A stretch of DNA of 64,000 bases from Thiobacillus sp. (GTDB taxonomy: Bacteria; Pseudomonadota; Gammaproteobacteria; Burkholderiales; Thiobacillaceae), in NCBI GenBank assembly GCA_018263115.1, contig JADFDC010000002.1:1-64000 (forward strand), in the 5' to 3' direction. The notes under the pieces were generated by a model that worked only from the letters and a program-made list of their open reading frames with translations, did not search any database and had not been told where the DNA came from. Below are positions 53,483-63,582 of this stretch, one piece after another. A program made the position numbers and the translations under genes. Position 1 is the first letter of the stretch. Every line of letters starts with the position of its first letter.

Positions 53483-53545
53483 GCTCGCTCCTTATTGTTT
53501 GGTTCTTATTTTTTCGGGTAAATTGCCCTTCGACTTTAGGATTAT

Positions 53546-53563
53546 TTGTCGATTTTTCGACAA
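53546..53563. promoter_or_regulatory. Perfect palindrome TTGTCGA-4-TCGACAA at the regulator promoter
   Basis: Two exact 7-bp arms (53546-53552 and 53557-53563) flank a TTTT spacer. The dyad lies over the predicted start of the sigma-54-like promoter at 53567-53582. It may be an operator, for example for autoregulation by the adjacent activator, or an mRNA hairpin. No protein assignment can be made from sequence alone. Confidence 0.5.
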
Positions 53564-53566
53564 TTT

Positions 53567-53582
53567 TGCCAGACTAATGCCA
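53567..53582 (-). promoter_or_regulatory. Near-consensus sigma-54 promoter of the regulator/pilus operon
   Basis: On the minus strand the site reads TGGCATTAGTCTGGCA. The essential GG and GC doublets are present with the right 10-bp spacing, and TGGCAT is exact. The -12 half is TGGC rather than TTGC, and position 7 is T rather than a purine. It lies about 85 bp upstream of the regulator GTG. Confidence 0.5.
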
Positions 53583-53651
53583 GAATGCCCAAGACTTTGG
53601 GGTCAGCCTGCCATTGGCGGATAAACGGATTGTCTGATAAGCCAAAAAAAC

Positions 53652-54290
53652 ATGTTTGAAATGCTTGAAATCCGCCCGGATGAGCCCCCTCGCGCGCTGA
53701 TGGTCTGGCTGCATGGTTTGGGGGCGGATGGCTATGATCTGGAACCCGTTGCCCAAATGCTGGAAATTGCCGGGATTCATCATGTGCTGCCTCATGCACC
53801 TGTCCGGCCGGTAAGTTTGAATGGTGGCTTGGCGATGCGTGCATGGTACGACATCGCTTCGCCAGACCTGCAATGGCGCGAGGATGTTGCAGGTATGCAG
53901 GCCTCGGCCCATGCCGTGAAATCCATGATCGAAAACCTGCGCGCGGAGAACGATTTGCCTGTCTTGCTTGCGGGGTTTTCGCAAGGGGCGGTGATCAGCC
54001 TGGCGACGGCAGCTTTGGGCGTGGATTTATTGGGGGTGGCCGTACTTTCGGGCTATTTGCCCGCTTATCTTTCAGATGTGCCCGAACCGCTTCCCAGCGT
54101 TCCAGTCTTCATGGCGCACGGCAGGCAGGATACGGTCATCCCGTTTGACCTGGCCAAGGCGGGGTCGGACATGCTGATCAAGTCGGGCTGTTCGCTTGAC
54201 TGGCATGAATACGACATGCCGCATGCCATTTGCGCGGATGAAATCAATGCACTGCGAAAGAACGTAACACGCATGCTGGCAACAGCCTGA
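53652..54290 (+). CDS. Phospholipase/carboxylesterase family alpha/beta hydrolase
   Basis: A 212-residue serine hydrolase of the carboxylesterase/thioesterase (LysoPL-like) family. The oxyanion region is WLHGLGADGYDL, the nucleophile is in GFSQGAV (G-F-S-Q-G), the acid is the Asp in HGRQDTVIP, and the base is the His in YDMPHAICADEI. There is no signal peptide, so it acts in the cytosol on short acyl esters of unknown identity. It is divergent from the pilus regulator and converges on the next gene. Confidence 0.92.
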   Translation: MFEMLEIRPDEPPRALMVWLHGLGADGYDLEPVAQMLEIAGIHHVLPHAPVRPVSLNGGLAMRAWYDIASPDLQWREDVAGMQASAHAVKSMIENLRAENDLPVLLAGFSQGAVISLATAALGVDLLGVAVLSGYLPAYLSDVPEPLPSVPVFMAHGRQDTVIPFDLAKAGSDMLIKSGCSLDWHEYDMPHAICADEINALRKNVTRMLATA

Positions 54291-54297
54291 TCGGAAT

Positions 54298-55983
54298 CTA
54301 GTTCAGCGGACAGAAGCTGACACGAATCCAGCCCTCGCCACGTTCACCCATTTCTTCCAGCTGGATCAGGCGTTTTCCGTTCAAGTGGGTATATTCAAAG
54401 ATGCGCTTGTGCGCATATTCGGCTGGATCCAGGATTAAAGTAGTGCTGTTTTCGCCAGGCAGAATCAGCGCGGCGATCGGAAGTTCGGTACCGGCAGTGT
54501 CGATGCCATTGACTTCGTAGACAGCCATTTTCTTCCCGTAAAGCATGACAAGAACGGGTGACTCGGGAAGGGTCTCAATGCCGACCGAGCTTTGGTAGTC
54601 GCCAAACCGCGACAAGCGGCGAACGATGCCAACTGACCAGGTTTCCGCCTTGTCGGGCTTGACGCCAACCAGCGCGCCTACCCGTAGCCAGTCCTTGTCA
54701 TGAGTTTCGATGGTTGTGCCATAGCCGCACTCGCTTTCGTCCTCCATGATCCAGCGTTCAGTATCAGGCAACAAACTTGAAGGGCGGGCCGCATGGTTCG
54801 TCCGTTCACGCGTGCGGTCGGTGACGAAGCCATAGACATGTATGTCCGCAGCCTCTTCATAGATTACGTTGTCGGTGTATATGTTGTTTCCCTGTTCACC
54901 GCCGCATTCCTTGATGTGCGCGATCAGGGGAGTCAGCCCATGAATGATTTCCACTACTTTCTTGACGGATTGACGTGGTTTGCGGCGCTGTTCGCGATGA
55001 TTGAGCGGCGCCCACTGGCGTTCAAGCTGTTCGATCAAATCCAGGCTTTCGGAGACGCGAGCGTCCTCGGTCAAGCCCACCCTGGCCGGCGGATCGCCTT
55101 CTTTCAAGCTGGCACGGATGGTTTTAAGCCGGGCCAGCAACTCCATGGTGGACCAGTAACGCGTCGTGATTTCCGGTCCCTTGTTGCGGATACGTCTTGG
55201 GCCGCGATCGTCGGATGTGTCCACGGCAAACACATGCTGTCCTTCGTTCAGTGTTTTGCTTAGCGAGAGCTTCTCGCGCCATCCCTCCAGCCAACGGTCA
55301 ATCAGGTCGATCTGGCGGGGGTACAGGGAACCGGAGTTGGACTGATCCAGCATCAGGGCGTGAAGATATTCGTGTTCGCACGTGCTTTCCGCCGTGTCAT
55401 GCGGATATGCCAGCAAGGATTTTTTCTGGAAGCCTTCGGTTTCAGCAAACACATAAAGATTGTGCAGCCTCAGCCACACTTTTTCGCTCGGTTGCTGATA
55501 GCGGATGAAGCGCCACTTGATCAGTTGTCTGAAGCCGCGTATGGCGCGCAGGCTGACCAGCGGCATGAATTGTTCCAGCTTCGATTTTGCCGGGCTGCGG
55601 GTGAATCCAAGGGTGAAGCTGTGATACGCCCGCACCACTTCCCAGTTCAGGTTGTAAATGGCATGCCAAAGCTGGCTTTCTATCGTGCGGGCCATCCTCG
55701 GGTTGCGCAAATATTGGTAAACCAGTGTGGTTTGAAGGTCTTGAGCCTTTTCATCCAGCAGCATGAGGATGCTCAGGCGGTCGCTGGAAAGCTCACTGAT
55801 GCTTTCGTTGAAGCGCTTGATTTCGGTCAGCAATTCCTGATGCGCCTTGACCGCGTCGCCCACCGGCAGGTTCTGCACCCAGCGGGTAACGGATTTGATG
55901 CTGGACAGAGGGTCATCCTGATTGACGCGCGCACCCAGCAACTTCGATACGCTGGAGGAAAGTGCTTCGCTTAATTTGCCCAT
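54298..55983 (-). CDS. Conserved protein of unknown function (561 residues)
   Basis: A soluble protein without signal peptide or membrane helices. The N-terminal ~300 residues are predicted helical (LMLLDEKAQDLQTTLVYQYLRNPRMARTIESQLWHAIYNLNWEVVRAYHSF, LHALMLDQSNSGSLYPRQIDLID). A C-terminal beta-rich part (~410-500; YGTTIETHDKDWLRVGALVGVKPD, WSVGIVRRLSRFG) is reminiscent of PilZ-like barrels, including the tail of DUF1631 proteins. A clear RxxxR c-di-GMP motif is not seen. I recall similar proteins beside alaS in betaproteobacteria but know no function. It is transcribed on the same strand as alaS but lies downstream of it, with a 67-bp gap. Confidence 0.8.
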   Translation of the reverse strand: MGKLSEALSSSVSKLLGARVNQDDPLSSIKSVTRWVQNLPVGDAVKAHQELLTEIKRFNESISELSSDRLSILMLLDEKAQDLQTTLVYQYLRNPRMARTIESQLWHAIYNLNWEVVRAYHSFTLGFTRSPAKSKLEQFMPLVSLRAIRGFRQLIKWRFIRYQQPSEKVWLRLHNLYVFAETEGFQKKSLLAYPHDTAESTCEHEYLHALMLDQSNSGSLYPRQIDLIDRWLEGWREKLSLSKTLNEGQHVFAVDTSDDRGPRRIRNKGPEITTRYWSTMELLARLKTIRASLKEGDPPARVGLTEDARVSESLDLIEQLERQWAPLNHREQRRKPRQSVKKVVEIIHGLTPLIAHIKECGGEQGNNIYTDNVIYEEAADIHVYGFVTDRTRERTNHAARPSSLLPDTERWIMEDESECGYGTTIETHDKDWLRVGALVGVKPDKAETWSVGIVRRLSRFGDYQSSVGIETLPESPVLVMLYGKKMAVYEVNGIDTAGTELPIAALILPGENSTTLILDPAEYAHKRIFEYTHLNGKRLIQLEEMGERGEGWIRVSFCPLN

Positions 55984-56050
55984 GATCCTGGAGATTCTGC
56001 CCTGAAATATGAATTTCTGTTGTTAATTACTGCAAACACCGTGCCCAGCG

Positions 56051-58663
<2,613 letters not shown>

Positions 58664-58705
58664 GATGGCGCGAAAGATTTGAATCGCGCCATTTTAACCC
58701 GAGTC

Positions 58706-59365
58706 TCAGCGTTTCACGTCTGCCGAAACCGCCAGAAAACCGCCCCAGGCCAGCCGGTTGGACAGGATGAACTCCAGTGCCCGGGCCAGACTTGAACTCG
58801 ATGGCAGAAAAATGGCCGTGCGCATCCGCGCATTGTTTACAGGCAATTGGGCCAGCACGTTGCGAACTTCATCCGTTGTATGCCAATGCGCGCCGCGGTA
58901 GGCGCCGCTGCCGCCTGTCTGGACCTTTTCCCGCCACAACAGGCTATGGCGGTTGAGCAGGCCCAGAACCATGCGGCGTCGCGCGACCCGCGCCATTTCG
59001 CGCAGGGCCTGCGGCCAGTTATCCACGAAACACAGGGCGGTGACCGACACCACGTTGTCAAAGCTGGCATCCGCGAAAGGAAGCCTGCGCGCATCGCCCT
59101 CGATCCAGTCGATCTGGGGCGCGCGCCGGCGGGCATGGTGTTGATTGGCATAGTTGAGCCACTCCGCATTGGGGTCGAGGCCGGTTACTTTCAGCGTATT
59201 CGCGCCGGCAAAACGGCGGGTAAACCAGCCCGTTCCGCAGCCCACGTCGAGCAGGGTCTCACCTGGACTGGGCGCGAGCAATTCATTCAGCAGGGCAAAT
59301 TCCGTCTCGCCGATCCAGCGCCCGCGCGGCGTGTTGTACCATGCGTCGTAGTTTTCGGGTTTCAT
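58706..59365 (-). CDS. Class I SAM-dependent methyltransferase
   Basis: A 219-residue methyltransferase (UbiE/type 11-like). Motif I is LLDVGCGTGWFTRRFAG, the acidic residue for the ribose is in TGLDPNAEWL, and EGDARRLPFADASFDNVVSV follows. The N-terminal YDAWYNTPRGRWIGETE pattern is typical of a family of small-molecule methyltransferases with unknown substrates. It overlaps the cysteine desulfurase gene by 4 bp, so a role linked to sulfur or arsenic chemistry is conceivable but unproven. Confidence 0.88.
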   Translation of the reverse strand: MKPENYDAWYNTPRGRWIGETEFALLNELLAPSPGETLLDVGCGTGWFTRRFAGANTLKVTGLDPNAEWLNYANQHHARRRAPQIDWIEGDARRLPFADASFDNVVSVTALCFVDNWPQALREMARVARRRMVLGLLNRHSLLWREKVQTGGSGAYRGAHWHTTDEVRNVLAQLPVNNARMRTAIFLPSSSSLARALEFILSNRLAWGGFLAVSADVKR

Positions 59366-60480
59366 GCCGCCAAAGATTTCCAGGCGGCGATCAAGGCATC
59401 AGCCGCCACATCGATCTCGGCGGATGTGGTGAAGCGGCCCAGAGACAGGCGCACAGCGCCCGCTGCCCGTTCGGGTGTAAAGCCCATCGCTGCCAGCACC
59501 CCGGAGACGGCATGACTACCGGCGTGGCAGGCCGAACCAGTGGAGGCGGCCACTTCCGGCGCAGCGGCCAGCAGGCACCAGCCCTCGATGGCGGGGAAGG
59601 AGAGGTTGAGCGTGTTGGGCAGGCGTTCTTCGGCATGGCCGTTCAGTAACAGGCCCGGAATCGCGGCGGCGAGGCGCTGGTGCAGATCGTCGCGCTGCGC
59701 ACTCAGGCGCGCGGCTTCGCCGTCGAGTTCCAGCCAGGCGAAACGCGCGGCCTCGCCCAGTGCGACGATGTGCGGCACGTTCTCGGTGCCAGGCCGCAGG
59801 CCGTGTTCGTGCCCAGCGCCGTACTGGATGGATTGAATGGGGGTGCCTGAGCGCACATACAGCGCGCCGACACCCTTGGGCGCATAGACCTTGTGGCCGG
59901 CGATGGTAAGCAGGTCAGCGCCCAGTTCGTTCACATTGACGGGAATTTTGCCAACTGCCTGGGCTGCATCCACATGCATGAGCGCGCCGGCGGCATGAAC
60001 ACGATCAGCGATGGCGCGGATGGGCTGGAGGGTGCCCACTTCGTTGTTGGCCAGCATGACGGAGACCAGGGCTACGTCGTTGCCGATTCGCAGCGCATCG
60101 GCATCGATGCGCGCAGCGATATCAACCGGGATTTCCGCCACTACCCGGCCTTCTTTTTTCAGCTGCCGCATCGGCTGCGCCACCGAAGGGTGTTCGATGG
60201 CGGAATACAGCAGGTGGCCTGCGCACGACCTAGCGGTGCCGAGGATGGCCAGGTTGTTAGCCTCGGTGGCGCAACCGGTGAAGACGATTTCTTCCGGTTT
60301 TGCGCCGATCAGTGACGCGACCTCTTCCCGCGCCTGAGCCACGGCCTTTTTTGCCCTTTGACCGTAAACATGATCCGAGGACGGGTTGCCGAAGTGTTCG
60401 CGCAGCCAGGGCAGCATGGCTTCCGCCACACGCGGATCGATGGGCGTGGTAGCGTTGTAGTCGAGATAGATGGTGGGCAT
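59362..60480 (-). CDS. Cysteine desulfurase (NifS/IscS family)
   Basis: A 372-residue class V aminotransferase-fold PLP enzyme that pulls sulfur from cysteine as a persulfide. YLDYNATTPIDPRVAEAML opens the protein, the PLP lysine is K197 in IAGHKVYAPKGVGALYVR, and the sulfur-accepting cysteine is C318 in STGSACHAG. It is shorter than housekeeping IscS (~400) and has no iscU, iscA or hscBA neighbours. It lies within a DsrE/TauE/PDO cluster, so it may feed sulfur carriers rather than Fe-S assembly. Confidence 0.93.
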   Translation of the reverse strand: MPTIYLDYNATTPIDPRVAEAMLPWLREHFGNPSSDHVYGQRAKKAVAQAREEVASLIGAKPEEIVFTGCATEANNLAILGTARSCAGHLLYSAIEHPSVAQPMRQLKKEGRVVAEIPVDIAARIDADALRIGNDVALVSVMLANNEVGTLQPIRAIADRVHAAGALMHVDAAQAVGKIPVNVNELGADLLTIAGHKVYAPKGVGALYVRSGTPIQSIQYGAGHEHGLRPGTENVPHIVALGEAARFAWLELDGEAARLSAQRDDLHQRLAAAIPGLLLNGHAEERLPNTLNLSFPAIEGWCLLAAAPEVAASTGSACHAGSHAVSGVLAAMGFTPERAAGAVRLSLGRFTTSAEIDVAADALIAAWKSLAA

Positions 60481-60489
60481 GACTTGCCC

Positions 60490-60909
60490 TTAAAACGTCA
60501 GGTTCATGTCCGCCGGAATGACCACGTCCTTGTAGTAGCGCGTCGGGTCGGCGAGCTTCGCGCCGTCGATCAGGTCGCGCTCACTCATGCCGAACAGCGG
60601 CACGTTGAGCGGACAGGCCAGCACCTGGCCGCCCTCGCGGATGAACATGAAGAACAGATCTTCCACCAGCGGCAGGTCCAGTTCGTCCATGCGCTTCATG
60701 ACCGCTTCGCCCACTTCTGGCATGTCCGGCAGGCATTGCAATTTGCCCACCTTGTCCTTGTGAATGGCGTTGACGCCGCGCGAGCCGAAATACACCGTGA
60801 CTTTCGCGCCTTCCCTGAGCAGGGACAAGGCCGTCATCATGGCGTTGAACACCTGGCACAACTCGTCGTGAAAGCACATGATTGAAACCGATTTTCCTTT
60901 CGTTTCCAT
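60490..60909 (-). CDS. DsrE-family sulfur-carrier protein
   Basis: A 139-residue protein of the DsrE/F fold (SVSIMCFHDELCQVFNAMMTALSLLREGAKVTVYFG). The candidate sulfur-carrying cysteine is C99 in VLACPLNVPLFGMSERDLIDGAK. This lies where DsrE2-like proteins carry their active cysteine before a similar hydrophobic loop and DLIDG. Other cysteines are at 12, 18 and 59. Such proteins relay sulfane sulfur among rhodanese, TusA and oxidation enzymes. The start at 60909 has a GGAGAG site; the longer frame from 61002 lies in the next gene. Confidence 0.85.
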   Translation of the reverse strand: METKGKSVSIMCFHDELCQVFNAMMTALSLLREGAKVTVYFGSRGVNAIHKDKVGKLQCLPDMPEVGEAVMKRMDELDLPLVEDLFFMFIREGGQVLACPLNVPLFGMSERDLIDGAKLADPTRYYKDVVIPADMNLTF

Positions 60910-60922
60910 GGCAGCTCTCCTT

Positions 60923-61243
60923 TTATAACGAATTCCCCAATATGCGTTCCAACGGGGTTTCCAGTGCTTCACCCAGGCCCAACATGGCATCCGAAGGCAC
61001 ACCTTGCGCAGAGAGCGTTGCGAGGATGTCCAGGGGCATGATGATTGCGCCGTCCTCGGGTTGTATGGCGACGCCGTTCAGCCACAGGCTGGGGAATCCA
61101 TCACCGTGGGCGCCACGCTCTACACTGTACTCAGTCTCCACGCTTATCCGGAAATGCCGAGCCAGGGCATCGGCGTAAGCCGCATACAGATTGCAGCGGC
61201 CGCCGGGCGGTTGCTGGGAAATGACCTTTACCTTCAGTGTCAT
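60923..61243 (-). CDS. Small conserved protein of unknown function in the sulfur cluster
   Basis: A 106-residue soluble protein (MTLKVKVISQQPPGGRCNLYAAYADALARHF ... GFPSLWLNGVAIQPEDGAIIMPLDI). The alternating strand/helix pattern and the FPSLWLNG turn, like a cis-Pro loop before a strand, hint at a thioredoxin-like fold. It has only one cysteine, where a C-x-x-C would be expected. I do not recognise a named family. A strong GGAGG precedes the ATG at 61243; it lies 1 bp from the TauE gene and 13 bp before dsrE. Confidence 0.7.
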   Translation of the reverse strand: MTLKVKVISQQPPGGRCNLYAAYADALARHFRISVETEYSVERGAHGDGFPSLWLNGVAIQPEDGAIIMPLDILATLSAQGVPSDAMLGLGEALETPLERILGNSL

Positions 61244-61244
61244 G

Positions 61245-62048
61245 TCAACCTCCAATCACGCTTTTGAAAAGGATGTAAGTCGCCACTACCACCAGAAACC
61301 AGGCGAATGCCTTTTTCAGCGTATTCTGGGAAATCCGTGTGGCGAAATGGGCGCCGGCAAAGCTCCCGATCACCGTCACGACAGTGAAGCTTCCCATTAA
61401 TGCATAGTTGATGGGCACGCCGCCCATATAACCGGCAAATCCCGCGAAAGATTTCGCCGCGACGATGGCGAGCGAGGTGCCCACGGCGGTCCTCATGGGA
61501 ATGCCCGAGAGCAGCACCAGGGCCGGTACGATGAGGAAGCCGCCGCCCACGCCGACCAGGCCGGTCAATATCCCCACGCTGATGCCATGCAAGGCAATCT
61601 GGCCCATGCAGGGCGAGAAGAAGTTCTGGCAACCGCCGATGGCGGCCGTTCCGCCGCCGGTGTTGAGCACGCCGCCCGCGGCTGGCGCGGCCAGTCTGGC
61701 CGGTTTCAGCATGCGCCAGGCCGCAGCGTACATCACCAGGGCGAACAGACCGAGCTGGATCACCACGGGAGTCAGCAGGCCCAGGCGCGCGCCGGCAAAG
61801 GTGCCCGCCACCCCGAATAGGCCGAACACCAGGGCGACCCTTGTGTCGACCAGGCCACGGCGCCAGTTGTCCATGGCGGAGACGGTGGCGGTGACTGCCA
61901 CCACACCCAGGCTCATGGCAATGGCCGACTTGGGCTCCACATGCAGCAGGTACATCAGCGCCGGCAGGGCGATAATGGAACCGCCAGAGCCAAACAGTCC
62001 CAGCACCATGCCGGTGGCCAGGCCAGCGAAAATGGCGGATAAGGCCAT
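61245..62048 (-). CDS. TauE/SafE family sulfite/sulfur-anion exporter-like permease
   Basis: A 267-residue membrane protein with about eight helices and the duplicated TauE motif: GLATGMVLGLFGSGGSIIALPALMYLL and GILTGLVGVGGGFLIVPALVLLSGI. Members export sulfite, sulfoacetate or related anions. The AAGGAG site selects the ATG at 62048. It heads the minus-strand sulfur operon and is divergent from the ArsR-rhodanese regulator, a recurring pairing in sulfide-responsive loci. Confidence 0.92.
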   Translation of the reverse strand: MALSAIFAGLATGMVLGLFGSGGSIIALPALMYLLHVEPKSAIAMSLGVVAVTATVSAMDNWRRGLVDTRVALVFGLFGVAGTFAGARLGLLTPVVIQLGLFALVMYAAAWRMLKPARLAAPAAGGVLNTGGGTAAIGGCQNFFSPCMGQIALHGISVGILTGLVGVGGGFLIVPALVLLSGIPMRTAVGTSLAIVAAKSFAGFAGYMGGVPINYALMGSFTVVTVIGSFAGAHFATRISQNTLKKAFAWFLVVVATYILFKSVIGG

Positions 62049-62072
62049 GACGCTCTCCTTATGAGAAAAAAC

Positions 62073-62120
62073 TTGACGAAGCACTCGGGTTCTGTCTAAC
62101 ATTCAAACGTTCATTGGAGT
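62073..62120. promoter_or_regulatory. Divergent control region of the sulfur cluster
   Basis: The 77-bp gap between the TauE and ArsR-rhodanese genes holds a plausible plus-strand -35 TTGACG (62073-62078) and -10 TCTAAC (62095-62100), 16 bp apart. ATTCAAACGTTCATT follows over the likely start site, an imperfect dyad around AACGTT. It is the natural place for ArsR-family autoregulation of both directions; the elements are weak matches. Confidence 0.4.
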
Positions 62121-62125
62121 ATTAG

Positions 62126-62797
62126 ATGAAAAATTCAGGAAGGCAAGTAAAAGATGTGCTGTATGCCCAGGTTGCCCGCATCGGCAAAGCGGTTTGCAGC
62201 CCCAAGCGTCTTGAATTGATCGAGTTGCTCTGCCAGGGCGAGAAACCGGTAGAGCGGCTGGCAGCCGAGGCCGAAATTTCGCTCAAGCTGGCCAGTGCGC
62301 ACCTGAAAGAACTGCGGCTGGCGCATATGGTGGAAGCCCGCAAGGAGGGTAAAAACGTTTATTACCGGCTGACCAGCGAGGTGGTGGCGGATTTTTGGGT
62401 TGCCATCCGTTCGCTGGCTGAAGACCGATTACTGGAGCTTCGCGCTTCACTGGCCAAATTGTCAGAGCATGCCCACGAGCTCACACCCATGAGCCGCAAG
62501 GAACTGCTGGCGCGAGCAAAGAAAGGCGAGGTGACGGTTCTGGATGTGCGGCCCGAGACGGAATACCACACCGGCCATCTTCCCTATGCCCAGTCCATGC
62601 CACTGGATGAACTGAAAAAGCGCCTAGATGACCTGCCGCGCGACAAGCCAGTGGTTGCCTACTGCCGTGGCCCCTTCTGCCTGATGGCGGTGGAGGCCGT
62701 GGAGCTACTCAACAAAAAGGGATTCCAGGCGATCCGTCTTGAAGACGGTGTGGCCGAATGGCGCGCCAACGGCCTGCCTGTTGAAACCATCGTTTAA
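62126..62797 (+). CDS. ArsR-family regulator fused to a rhodanese domain
   Basis: A 223-residue fusion. The N-terminal winged helix (~10-95) reads AVCSPKRLELIELLCQGEKPVERLAAEAEISLKLASAHLKELRLAHMVEARKEGKNVYYRL, with cysteines at 24 and 36. A linker (~96-120) leads to a rhodanese domain (~125-220) with the active loop CRGPFC (C180, C185) after VVAYC. Such fusions are thought to sense sulfane sulfur or polysulfide via the rhodanese cysteine and derepress nearby genes. It is divergent from the TauE operon and followed 30 bp later by the persulfide dioxygenase-like gene. Confidence 0.93.
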   Translation: MKNSGRQVKDVLYAQVARIGKAVCSPKRLELIELLCQGEKPVERLAAEAEISLKLASAHLKELRLAHMVEARKEGKNVYYRLTSEVVADFWVAIRSLAEDRLLELRASLAKLSEHAHELTPMSRKELLARAKKGEVTVLDVRPETEYHTGHLPYAQSMPLDELKKRLDDLPRDKPVVAYCRGPFCLMAVEAVELLNKKGFQAIRLEDGVAEWRANGLPVETIV

Positions 62798-62827
62798 ATC
62801 CAAAGGCCTTAACCAAGGAGACTTGCC

Positions 62828-63562
62828 ATGTTCTTTCGTCAGCTTGCCACCCGTGAAGCCACGTTGTCCTACCTGTTCGGTTGCGGTTCCTGTCACGTTG
62901 CTGTCGCTGTCGATCCGGTGCTGGGCGATGAAGACTGGTTCATCAACGAAGCCGCAAGGCAGGATGTGAAAATTACCCATGTGATCGACACGCACGTTCA
63001 TGCCGATCATTATTCTGGCGGCCGGGAACTGGCCGATAAAACCGGGGCGAAATACTGCTTACATGAAGCCAATGCCGGGCGGGTGAAATTTGCCTTCGAG
63101 CCGCTCAAGGACGGACAGCGCATTGATGTGGGCAATGTCTATGTCGACGTGCTGCATACACCGGGCCACACGCCGGATTCGATCTGTCTGCTGGTGACAG
63201 ACAAGCGGCGCGCGGAAGTGCCCTGGTTTGTGTTGACCGGCGATACGCTATTTGTCGGGGCTGCGGGCCGTCCCGATCTGGCGGGCAAGGAAACCGAAAT
63301 GGCCGCCGTGCTGCATGACAGCATTCATGCCAAGTTGTTGAATCTTCCGCCCGAGGTGGAAATCTATGCTGGCCACGTTGCGGGCAGCGTGTGTGGCGCG
63401 GGTATATCCGGCAAGCCTGCTTCGACTGTCGGTTTCGAGAAGCGGTGGAATCCCATGCTGTCGCTGGATCGCAACGCATTCGTCGACGCGCTGACCCGGG
63501 AAATTCCGCCGCGGCCGGCGGAAATGGATCGCATGGTAAAAGCCAATCTGGGCGCGGCGTGA
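62828..63562 (+). CDS. Persulfide dioxygenase-like MBL-fold hydrolase (ETHE1/Blh type)
   Basis: A 244-residue metallo-beta-lactamase-fold enzyme. The metal motif is THVHADHYSGG (H56, H58, D60, H61), with further ligands in LHTPGHTPDS, TGDTLF and YAGHVAG. The C-terminal CGAGISGKPASTVGFEKRWNPML block is typical of bacterial persulfide dioxygenases, which oxidise glutathione persulfide to sulfite, rather than of glyoxalase II. Sulfite so formed could leave through the TauE-type permease. A GGAGA site precedes the ATG. Confidence 0.92.
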   Translation: MFFRQLATREATLSYLFGCGSCHVAVAVDPVLGDEDWFINEAARQDVKITHVIDTHVHADHYSGGRELADKTGAKYCLHEANAGRVKFAFEPLKDGQRIDVGNVYVDVLHTPGHTPDSICLLVTDKRRAEVPWFVLTGDTLFVGAAGRPDLAGKETEMAAVLHDSIHAKLLNLPPEVEIYAGHVAGSVCGAGISGKPASTVGFEKRWNPMLSLDRNAFVDALTREIPPRPAEMDRMVKANLGAA

Positions 63563-63582
63563 GCTGATTAGTTCGTATCAGC

